DNA of 64,000 nt from Myxocyprinus asiaticus. Taxonomy: Eukaryota > Chordata > Actinopteri > Cypriniformes > Catostomidae. The position numbers and the translations under genes were made by a program. The notes beneath the pieces were generated by a model. That model worked only from the letters and a program-made list of their open reading frames with translations, did not search any database and was not told the origin of the DNA. Numbering within the stretch: the first letter of the stretch is position 1; the number at the start of each line of letters is the position of its first letter. Shown one piece after another: positions 34,937 to 46,900 of this stretch. The stretch lies in the NCBI RefSeq assembly GCF_019703515.2, contig NC_059372.1, positions 22,147,931-22,211,930 on the forward strand, in the 5' to 3' direction.

Positions 34937-37900
34937 TCAACCTTGGCTACCACAGGAGGAGAGGCTGTCATAGAGAGAATCGCTCAGGGATTCGGGGGTC
35001 TCAAGGACTTGGGGATGGCTTGGAGACAGACTATCGTCAGGTCTTTCTCTCACCAACTCTAGACCAGTGTCTCTCACCATCTCTGGGTTAGCAGGAATAC
35101 GGCTTTTGCCTCGACGTGCCTGACCAGGTTGAGGAAGACTTCTTGGGTCGCCTTCACGGCTGACCATGGAATCGCTAGTCTTGTTGCGCTGCAGATAAAA
35201 CAGACCAGAAAATGCATTGTGAGTAACACAGTAGGAATGAACACATGAAGCATTTTTTTTTTTTCAAACTGTTTAATTAAAACAGAAAAGGATGTTGTTT
35301 GATGTTTTCATCTTCTTGTTGGGTAATAATAGGACAGTCATAAGTGATGCTCACCCTCTTAAACGAACTCTTATGACTGACTGGCTCCACTCCATCTCCA
35401 ACGACAAGAACCTCAGATGGCTCTGCAGATGCTTTGAGGTTAGGGAAAGTCCAGTTCTTTGTGGGGCCTAATTTCATAGGTGCTCCACAGATTTCAGTGC
35501 CTGAAAATACAAATCACAGCTTATTATCCAATGAGAAATAAATACCTACATATCTACATATAATAAAATCTGGATTACAAATCGAATTTAAATTGTGGAA
35601 ATAAACATTTGTAGAATTTTGAAAAAATGTAAAACAAAAGACACATTATGATGCAAAATGATTAAGAAATACACTCACTGAGCACTTATTAGAAACACTT
35701 GTACACCTACTTATTCATACGATTATCTAATCAGCCAATCATGTGGCAGCAGTGCAATGCATAAAATCATGCAGATACGGGTCAGGAGCTTCAGTTAATG
35801 TTCACATGAACTATCAGATTGGGGAAAATGTGATCTCAGTGATTTCCACTGTGGCATGATTGTTGGTGCCAGACCGGCTGGTTTGAATATTTCTGTAACT
35901 ACAGATCTCCTGGGATTTTCACACACAACAGTTTCTAGAGTTTACTCAGTATGGTGCCAAAAACAAAAACCATCCAGTGAACGGCAGTTCTGCGGACGGA
36001 TATGCCTTGTTGATGAGAGAGTCAACAGAGAATGGCCAGACTGGTTTGAGCTGACAGAAAGTCTACGGTAACTCAGATAACCAGCATCTCAGAATGCACA
36101 ACATGTTGAACCTTGAGGCGGAGGGGCTACAAAAGCAGAAGACCACGTCGGGCACTTTATTAGAACCACAGTGTTCCTAATAAAGTGCCCAGTGAGTATT
36201 TTCAATAGTGGTCTAAACTTTTGGACCCCACTGTATTGGTTATATTTTTAAAAATTCTTAAATAATGCCTTTTTATTAAATGTAAAATCATTCTATATTC
36301 AAAGGTCTCATAACTGCATAATTTTAAGGGACTGCTAAGAGTTTTCAGACATCTATGCTCCAAATACTGCCTGGCAATGTGAACGGGCTAGTTACAGCAA
36401 AGTGGTGTAATATTCTACAAGCTCCTTCCAAATTCAACAAGATGACAGAATAAAGCTACTCTCTATTATGGCATATTTCACATATTGGTTTAGCATGGCC
36501 ATTTACAGTAATACTCTATAAACAAGTTATTTTAACAAAAAAGCATTGTATTACAAATATAATGTTCAAGTCATACCATCATGAACAATGTTTGCAATCT
36601 GGCTGGATGGAATCTTGGTTTCCATAGTGCTGGAGTGTTGGTCCATATCCTGACTCCCCATATAGTCTTCTTCTAAAGATGACAGCTCTCTCTCCAAAGT
36701 CCAGACCTTGTGGGAAATCTTCATCCCTAAGCCATTTTTTCCCTGGAGAAGAGAAGTGTCACTCTCCCCTTGGGCCTTTCCTTTGGAAATGCTTTTGCAA
36801 CCAGCATTTGCACTGTAGTCAGGAAGAGGAAAAGTGCCGATGCCACTGTCAAGGGTGTGTGTAGAGATTCCTGAGCCTGTAAGAGAGGGTTTCATTTTGA
36901 AAATGTAGACGTTAAAAGTAAAAATTAGTATTTACTATATTTATATGCATATTTTACAGTATATACTGTATATGTGTGTGGATGTAAGGGTGTGGTCGAG
37001 CGCCCGTTTGGGGAGAGAGAAAGTGGTAATCCACCTGAGATGAACTGTGATTAATTACCATTTCTATGTTCACAGTGAGAGTCGGGGGAGATAAAAGATG
37101 GCCCAGTCCAGAGAAAGAGGGAGAAATACAGACCAGAGACTACGTGTCTGTTACCAGAGTGTTGTGCTGAAAAGCAGAACTGTCTCATCTTTTATGCTGC
37201 AAAGCAGACTTTTGGTTGAGTGTGAAGCTGCAAAGCGATTTTCTATTATTTTTGTTAATAAAACTCTGATTCACATGGAGTGTGAAAACCGGCTCCCATT
37301 TCCTCCTTTGATCCAAATACGAACCTTTGCTACACTGGTGCCGAACCTGGGACAAGGAGGAAGAATACGCTGTTATGGAGTCATCTTTGCTGCTAGAAGA
37401 AGAGTTCCGATCCCTCACCAGCATCCACCAGGCTCAACACCAGGCCCTCATGGATCTGCGGGCGGAGCAGCAACAGCGCTTCAAGGCGCTCCTTCGAGGT
37501 CAAGAGGAGGACCAACGGGTGTTGCTGAGCTTGTGCCTCAGGAGGGGGGCGCACTCTGTGACCCCGGCAGCAACGAACCCCCATGTGTTGCTTGCGAAGA
37601 TGGGGGCACAAGACGATCCAGAGGCCTTTCTGGAGCTCTATGAGCACCCGGCCCAAGCTCTGGAATGGTCAGTCCACCTCTTACCGCTGCTGACCTGGGA
37701 GGCCCAACTCGCGGTCCAACAGCTCCAGGTCGACAACCTCCTGAGGTACCCCGAGCTGAAGAAAGCCATCCTGCAGCGGGTCGGCCGCAGTCCAGAGGAG
37801 CACGGTTCCAATCCCTGATGCTGAGCGAAGTCGGCAGCCCATTTGCCATCACTCAACAGCTCCATGATGCCTGCCGGCGGTGGGTGCTGGCTGAGGAGCC

Positions 37901-40900
37901 CAGCGATGTCAGGGATGTCATCGATCTCATTGTGCTGGAGCAATTCATCTCCTGACTAATGAAAGGATCAGCAGAGTGGGTCTAGTGCCACCACCCGGTG
38001 TCACTGGACGAAGCAGTACAGTTGGCAGAGGACCATTTAGCAGCATACCCAGGGGCCGGCATGCCTCGCTCTCTCTCTCTCTCTGTGATCCCTCCCCCTC
38101 CCCTCTTTCCTTCCAACCTATCCCGTTCCCCCAGAAATGGTGGAACAATCCCCCGAGGCCTCGGGGGTGTATTAACCCTCCTGTTTCTCTCTCCCCCGGC
38201 TCTACCCATTCTTCCTCTCAGGTGGGGGAAGCTGCCACTAGTGTGGGTGTGAGGTTCGGGCCAGTCTGTTGGAGTTGCGGGGAGCCAGGTCACGTCCGCA
38301 ACCAGTGCCCGGTGATGGAGGTGGAGACGTTGATCCGGTCCCCGACACTCCACAGGCCGCCCCCGATCGAGCCAGGATGTACCAAATACCCGTGAGTATT
38401 GGGGGGGGGGGGGGGGGTACATACCAAGCCTTGGTGGATTCAGGTTGTAACCAAACTTCCATTCATCAATGCTTGGTACAAAATGGGGCACTGAATACAA
38501 ATAATTGGGTGAAGGTAAGGTGTGTGCATGGTGACATTTACGATTATCCTGCAGTGACAGTCACTATTCTATTTCGGGGTCAAAAGCATAACACTGAGGC
38601 TGTAGTTATTTCCCGCCTCACCCATCCACTAATTTTGGGTACTAATTGGCAGGCTTTTCCCAAATTGTTAAAAGATGGGTCCTGTAATACAGTGGGACAG
38701 TGTGGGGTGTGCAATGCGCTGACAGGGGAGGCAGAACTGGGGCCGTCTATGTCAGCTACACATCAGGATGACGTAAGGGAGGGGGAAGCCTCGACCAGCC
38801 CTTAGGGGAATTCCCGCTGGGGATTTACCTCTGGAGCAAACGCGAGATGAAACTCTTAAGCATGCGTTTTTCCAAGTGAAAGTAATTGATGGTCTACGCC
38901 TTCAGCTGCGCATTGCACCCACATATCCGTATTTCTCGATTATAAATGATCGGTTGTATCCAGTGATGCAGGACGCTTAGACAAAAGAAGATAAAACCCA
39001 GTTGTTAGTACCAAGGAGCCGTCAGGAAATGTTGTTCCAGGCGGCACATCATAATCCAATGGCGGGTCATTTGGGACAGGGGAAAACACTAAACCATCTC
39101 ATGGCCCGTTTCTGTTGGCCAGGCACATTCACGGGGATGTTAGCCGGTGGTGTGCGACATGTCACGAATGTCAGCTGGTGAATCCGCCGGCCACACCAAA
39201 AGCACCATTGCGCCCTCTTTCGTTGATCGAGGTTCCCTTTGAAAGAGTTGGCATGGACCTCATCGGGCCATTAGAATGGTCAGCACGCGTGCATCGCTTT
39301 GTGTTGGTTCTGGTGGACTATGCAACGCGATACCTGGAAGCAGTGCCTCTTCGCAACATCTCAGCATATAGTGTTGCAGAGGCACTCCAGAATAATCTCG
39401 CAAGTGGGGATTCTGAAAGAAATCCTCACTGATCAGGGCACTACTTTCAAGTCACGTACACTACGCAAGCTGTACAAATTATTAGGTATTAAATCTATTC
39501 GGACAAGCGTGTACCATCCACAAACGGATGGCTTGGTCAAACGAATTAATAAGATCTTAAAAAATATGATTCGTAAGTTCGTTCACGAAGATGCTCGGAA
39601 TTGGGATAAGTGGCTCGAACCCCTATTATTTGCAGTGTGAGAGGTCCCGCAAGCCTCCACAGGGTTTCCCCCATTTGATTTATTATATGGCCGTAAGCCC
39701 CGTGGCATGTTAGACATCATGAAGGAAAATTGGAAAGAGGGACCTTCACAAAGCAAAAATGAATTTCAATACGTTCTTGACCTGAAAGCAAAACTCCACA
39801 CACTGGGTGTCTATCACAGGAGAATTTGCTACAGGCTCAAGAACGTCAGTCCCAGCTGTATAACAGGGGAGCTCGGCTATGGGAGTTTACACAGGGAGAT
39901 AAAGTACTTATGTTACTACCCATATCAAGTTGACTATGAGGTAGTGCATACGGATAGGGGTGGGGCTCATCAAATTTACCACCTCAACCTACTAAAACCA
40001 TGGAGAGAGGTGGTCCCCATATCCTTGACGATGGCAGTTCCGGAGAGGGAGGAGCTCGGTCCGGAGGTGAGTCTAAAAGCCAAACAGTTCACTCCGGTCC
40101 CTTGTGGAGACCACCTCTCACCGTCACAACATACGGAGGTTGCCAGATTGCAAAAAAGTTTCTCTGACGTGTTCTCGCATCTCCCCGGCCGCACTAACCT
40201 CATAGAAAACCACATCAAGACAACCCCCAGGGTAGTGGAACACAGTCGGCCCTACCGCTTACCTGAACACAAGAAACAGGTAGTATGGGAAGAATTAAAG
40301 GCCATGCTCGATATGGGAGTAACAGAAGAATCCCACAGTGATTGGGCCAGTCCGGTGGTTCTGGTACATAAGAGCAATGGCTCCGTCCGATTCTGTGTGG
40401 ATCATAGAAAAGTCAACGCAGTGTCGAAATTTGACGCGTATCCAATGCCTCGTATTGACGAACTGCTTTATCAGTTGGGCACTGCTTGCTTTTACTCAAC
40501 ACTGGACTTAATAAAGGGTTATTGGCAGATCCCTTAACGTCGAAGTCCCGTGAGAAAATGGCCTTCTCCACACCATTTGAATTACACCAAATTGTGACCC
40601 TTCCATTCAGTTTGTTTGGGGTCCCGGCTACGTTTCAGCATCTGATGGACAGAGTCCTCAGACTGCATGCTGCATATGCTGCTGCTTATTTGGATGATAT
40701 CATTATTTACAGTAATGATTGGTAGCGTCACATGCAGCATCTGGGGGCCGTTCTGAGGTCGCTGCAATGAGCGGGGCTCACAGCAAACCCGAAGTAGTGC
40801 GCAATTGGACGGGTGGAGGTACAGTATATGGGGTTTCACTTGGGGCGTGGGCAGGTGAGACCCCAAATAGATAAAACCGCAGCAACTGCAATCTGCCCTT

Positions 40901-43900
40901 AGACCAAAAAGGAGGTGAGACAGTTATTGGGGCTAGCTGGCTATTATTGAAGGTTTGTGCCTAATTATTCGGACGTCACCAGCCCTCTGAGTGATCTTAC
41001 TAAAAAGGGAGCTTCAGCTCCAGACCCAGTCCAGTGGACGGAGTCGTGCCAATGGGCTTTCACACAGGTAAAAACTGCATTTTGTGGTGGGCCGTTTCTT
41101 TATTCCCCTGATTTCTCTCTCCCTTTAGTCTTGCAGATGGACGCATCGGACAGGGGGCGGTGTGCTGTTCTGTCCCAAGTGGTGGAGGGGGAGGAGCACC
41201 CTGTGCTGTACATTAGTCGAAAGCTCTCTATGAGATGAAGTACAGCACCACAGAGAAGATTTGTTTGGCTATCAAATGGGTGTTCCTCACTCTCCGCTAC
41301 TATTTGTTGGGATGAGCAATCACCCTCTGTTCGGACCACGACCCACTTCAATGGATCACCCGTTGGTATCTGGCACTCCAGCCATTTAAGTTCGAGGTGG
41401 TCCACAGACTGGGGGCACAGATGGCTGTCGCGGACTTCCTCTCCAGAAAAGGGGGGGGGAGTGGGCAGTCCGGACGGTTCCCCCGGCCTGAGTCGGGTGG
41501 TGGGGGTATGTGGAGGTGAGGGCGTGGTCAAGCGCCTGTCTGGGGAGAGAGAAAGTGGTAAGGACATCCACCTGAGATGAACTGTGACTAATTACCATTT
41601 CTATGTTCACAGTGAGAGTCAGGGGAGATAAAAGACAGCCTAGTCCAGAGAAAAAGGGAGAAATACAGACCAGAGACTACAAGTCTGTTACCAGAGTGTT
41701 TATATAGAGTGTTGGGCTGAAAAGCGGACCTGTCTGCAAAGCAGACTTTTGGTCGAGTGTGAAGCTGCTAAGCGATTTTCTATTATTTTTATTAATAAAA
41801 CTCTGACTCACGTGGACTGAGAACACCAGCTCCTGCTTCCTCCTCTGATCCAAATGCAAACCTTTGCTACAATATGCTTTAAATGTGTCACTATACAAAT
41901 AAGGGGCCAAAAGAGCAAAAGCAGCCCCAGATTTTGACCTTACTAGCACCATACTTGACTGATGGCATATGGTTGTTTTGATGGTAAGCAGTGTTTGGTT
42001 TTGGCCAAGAATAGCAGTTTTGATTATGACCAAAAAAGTCAATTTCATAATTACTTACCCAATCGATTCTTATTTCTACCTACAGTATTTAATTGAACCA
42101 ATGTCACTTATTTTTGCTAATGCAGTAATTTTAAATATACATTATATATAATGTAATAATAATTACATTTTTTTTTAACACTTCAAATAAAAAGGCTGGT
42201 TCTGATTAAATAAGGATTTTATTAAATAAGGAGTTCACAAGGAATATGATGAAAAGTACAGATACGCATATCAAACTCTATAAACAATGTTTCTGTTTGC
42301 TATGCAGCTGTTGTTGGAAATGAGTCATATTGAGTCACCGAAATAGGGGGAAAAACTCAGACGCACCTAGATCATTCATCATCAGAGACTGTACAACCAG
42401 GTTTAAACCTGTTGTTTGTGGCTACATGCTAAACAATCAGAATTCTTGCCTCTGGAAACTGACGCCATGCATTATAATCATAATTTACCTGCAAAGTGTT
42501 CATGGCGAATTGTCTCAGCCAGGTTTTCATCTGATGTAACATCTTTACTTAATAAAGTAGAAACCTGTGAAATATGAAGGGTCAAACTAAAATTAAAAAG
42601 CAACATCACATTGACTACTTTCAAACCAAAAATGTGCATGATATCCATTAATTTCAATTGGTGATGATTTCAACTTATGATTTTACCTTTTCCATGTCAT
42701 CACTGCTTCTTGTCTGACTGGGAATGCCTGTGCTCTGATGACTAAATACAGGTCTGGATTTACAGTCAAATGAGAAGCGTCGATGTGCCATAGTGATCCC
42801 TGTGTCCTTCCCATCAACACTTATGGAAGAATAAGGATAAAAATAAGTGATCTGAAAAGTACTTTTAATTGTTTTTCTACACTTGAGTACAATGCAATAT
42901 CTCACATTTTGTTCTGTTCCTCACACAAAGTGTATAGCTTTAGAAGACTTGGTGTACAGCATCAACAATTTTATGGTACTTATATGTCCTTTCTGGAGCT
43001 TCACTGCCTTGTCACCTTCTAATTGTTTTATCTGGAAACAAATGGCATTTAAATTCAGCTAAATAATTCTTTATATTCCAAACATACACACACTCCACAT
43101 ATGTGGTTCGAGTGAAGGTGAGTAGATGGAAGAATTTTCATTTTTGGGTGAACTTTCCCTTTAATTTTTTATCAAGCAATACACCCCAGACAAGCTACTA
43201 TGATAATTATCCATAAGAATTCCCAGTCACTGACAAAGCAGCTGCCATTTTAGGTACTTTTACTCGGAACTACAATTTTTCGTCATTTTCGCACATGAGG
43301 AACTATAGTTCTTCTTAGCTGTTTAGAGGGACGTTTTAGCTCCTACTCTCGGGTAGGTACTTTTTGAGAGAAAAGGGATTGTAGGAGGTGTTGCAACCTG
43401 TGATTGGTCAAAGCACAAAGCAATGAGAAATGCGAGTCAATGAGTCAACAGCCGCTATTAGTAAACAAACTTGTAGCTGCTAGCCTTCTATTCAGAGGAT
43501 TGCACTTTTTAGAATTTTCCAATTCTCTAAAACCAACAAAGTATCCTAATTAAATCACCAGTTTCACATATTTTGTGTGTGCGAGAGGTGAGCAGAGCTG
43601 CTGCGTGACTGCAACGGGAGACGCAGTTTGAGTTTTCATCGCATCTGTACTGTGTGACTATACAGAAAATAAAGTGATTTCTGGATTACCACATTGAAAT
43701 TTTCCTGGGATAACAGACATAATAATAAGATGTTTATCGAGAGTGCCTCATCTCTCCTCTCACTACCGCAAGGCTCATGCGCCCTAACAAAACAAAAACA
43801 AAACAAAACGTTTTGTTTGGTGTTGTTGATTTTTTGGTTGTTGTTGTTGCTATTGAATTACATGTGCAAACAATGTCAGAAAAAAATGGTTGACACTAGA

Positions 43901-46900
43901 TAAAATCACTACGGCTTTTGCTTTTGTTTCCTTGGGTGTGCAGTTCCTCTTAAGAGTTCTCATCAAGAAAGTTCCTAAGGGGAAAGACTATAAGAAAATG
44001 GCTATAAAGCTTACATTCAGTTGCAATTAATTTGGCCTTTGTTTTGTAGGTTTATTGTGGGTTTTCTAGGTGTTCTACTTTGAGGTTTATGTAAAAATGC
44101 AAGTTGTACCCTCAACTACCTGTATTTGTTGTTTTCATGATACATGTATTTTATTATAAGTAGGCTTGAAAAGAAAGTGTCTGCTTGGAATGTAACCAAC
44201 AATATATGAATACAAATATATAACATAACAATAATCTATATCCCAGCAAACACAGAACATTTCCCTAATGGTATTGTATGGTTACCATTTGGTTATTTTT
44301 TTAGGGAATCAATTCCTAAATTTGTAAGAACATTCTCTGAAGGTTTGAATTTTTTTATAAAAAATAATCTAACCTTCCCAGAATGTTCTGGGAACCAAAT
44401 ATTGTAAGTTGGGATACAGTTTTGTACTAACCGGTTTAGCAGTTGCTGCATGAAGTTGTCAGATGGCAATCCTCTGTACATTACAGACAACTGCCCTTGG
44501 GCTTGATCCATCACCACCTCACAGGAATGTCCTTTTCCCTGGCGATCCAAAGCCACTCCATTCACATAGGCCCGTTCTTCTTCAAGAGCTTTATGTAAGC
44601 CCTCAGCCTTCTCAATTAGCATAGATATGTTCAAGCTCTCACTCTCCATTTTCTTAGCAGCACCCTTGAAGTCCTTGCCAACTGAAGATATATTAAGTTT
44701 CCATTCTCTCTTGTCATCTTTCCCTTTCAGTGCTTCTGTTTTTCGGCTCAGGGCTGGTAGCTTGCTTTTTCTTAGGCCAAACCAGTTGGCAATACCATTG
44801 GAAGCCTTCTGCTTGACCTCAACCATTTGCCCTTTATCTTGCTCTTGCAGTTTTAGCATATTCTCTTTAATGCCCTTCATGACCTTCTGCTCAATAGAGG
44901 ACTGAGGGCTGGGAGCAGAGTGCCTCTTTTCTTCTACAGATTCTACCGGCCTTGGTGGTGGAGGAGGAAGGCTCTCTCCATAAGAAGTCTTCTTCTTATT
45001 GGCCCTGAGATGGCTCCTGTCCTCAGATTTTGACATGTACCTCTGAAACTCCTGAGTAGGTTTCCCATCTCGTTTCATAGATGGCGGCACAGTTTTCATT
45101 GGCGATTTGAGTGGGATTTTGTTAGGACTACTACTGTGGGGGCCAGCAAAATGTTTTCCATTATATGAAAGGCTGTGGGGTGTTGTACCTTTAGCATAGC
45201 TGCGTAAAGCTTGTGCAGCTTCTAAGTTAGCAGATGGTGGATGCATCTTTGATTTTGGGCTCTCCTGCTTTGCTAAAAACATTCTAGAAGGTTCATGTTC
45301 AAGTTTCGAGACTAACGAACTAGAGGGAAGTGACCTGACTGCTTGGTCGGCATGCTGAAAGGATCCTTGCTGTTTGGAGATGGAACCATCAAGATGACCT
45401 GAATGGTAGGGTTTATCATCAGTGGATTCTGCATTTTTTGGAAGTCTATATTCTCCTGACCTACAATCAAAATTTCTTTCAGCCGTTTTGATTTTATCAT
45501 TGGTCCGTGTTGGTATAATAGCAGCAGACTGAATTTCTTTCTTTTCTGCAATCTGAGGACAAGCAGTCAATTCCTCTGGGTTCCTTAGCTTGCCAAGTGC
45601 AGCCAGACGCTCTTTAAATGAATGGTTTGATTCACCTGAATGTCTTCCAATCCCTGGTTTTCTAGGAACAGGTGGTGGATCATCCCTTTTGAAAGGTGAC
45701 TCTATGGTATGTGGATCATTAACTATGAACTCATTCTTCTCTTGGCTTCTGGACCTTGTGCCGATCCCACTCTGAACCTTCTGGGATGATGACTGACTAG
45801 GCAGACTGCGATGATTGACTTGTTTATGCCAAACCGGGCTCTCCGAGCTGTCCTCCTGGTCTGAAGAATCAGATTCTGGTGAGATTTCGTTCTGCCTCAG
45901 ACTGGTTGGCCGCTCAATACCAAATGCTAGCTGCTTTCCTTTCACACCTTCTCTACTAGGACTGGCACTGCGAAGAGATGAGCTCACTTCCCCAAGCAAC
46001 TGGGATACATCAGTGCCATATGTCTTGGAGAGATCTGAGACATTTTCATAGTGTGGTATCTTCTGAGGTGTCTTCTGAACATGAGAAATTTGTGTAGGTT
46101 TGGCTACACGACTTGTTTTAGGAATTCCACAGCTAAGCTCCTTTGTCAGTGGTGTGGGGACATCATCAGGCTGGGGTGGAGAAGTTGGAGCAGAGTGTGA
46201 TTCGGATTTAGAGGCTGGCAACTGTCTTTGCCTCTCGGTTGTGGTGGCTTTTCGTGTGGCAACAGGTGACTGGTGCACCTCATAGTTGTTGCTCCGGCAA
46301 GGAATCTTTGAACTACGTGTCAATTGTGGACTGAGACGGGGTGTATTTGGTACTTCGGTACGTTCTCCAAGAGTGGGTATCTTCAGGAATTTGAGAAGTT
46401 TGGAGGGAGAGGCTTTGACCTCTCTAAGGCAGGAAACTTGATTGGGGCTCACTGCAAGTTTCGATCTGTTGGACTGAGGATCAGGTGGGGTGCTGTCTTT
46501 CACAGGGATGGAAATGTCATCCAATACTTTTGAGGCAGTATGGTTCTCATTGGGTGAAAATAATAGACCTTTGTGAACTGGTTCATTGCTTTCCATCTCA
46601 CAGTGTGCATTGTCTTTGAGTCCAAGAGTTGGCAGCTTTGAGGCAGCTGTGTTGGCACCACAGACACAGTCAGTGTCTTCTTTATTTGCAAACTCTTCAC
46701 TACCACTTACTTTCTCAAGTCTCTGTGGCACCACAGCATTTAAGTGCTTTAAGTCAGAGTCCAGCAGGGTAACATCAATTGTGCTATCATCACAAATCGT
46801 CTCATTGCAGGTGCTGCCACTTGACCCGTTTGACTGGGACTCAAGCAGAATGTCTGACAACCTATTCTTGTCTCTTGTTTCTATGGACATATGATCGGGA

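Larger units (their letters stand above)
36970..41876 (+). mobile_element. Gmr1-type Ty3/gypsy LTR retrotransposon (integrase before reverse transcriptase)
   Basis: The body runs 36975-41871, flanked by the perfect 5-bp duplication ATATG (36970-36974, 41872-41876). Both LTRs, a primer-binding site and a polypurine tract are present. Reading left to right on +: capsid-like Gag, CCHC zinc knuckle, aspartic protease, integrase (zinc finger then core), reverse transcriptase with YLDD, RNase H. Integrase upstream of RT is not the normal Ty3 order; it is described for the Gmr1-like group of fish elements. All coding segments are broken by stops or shifts, and the LTRs differ at roughly one base in ten over their first 85 bases, so the insertion is old and inactive. 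It sits antisense in an nckap5l intron. Confidence 0.92.
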
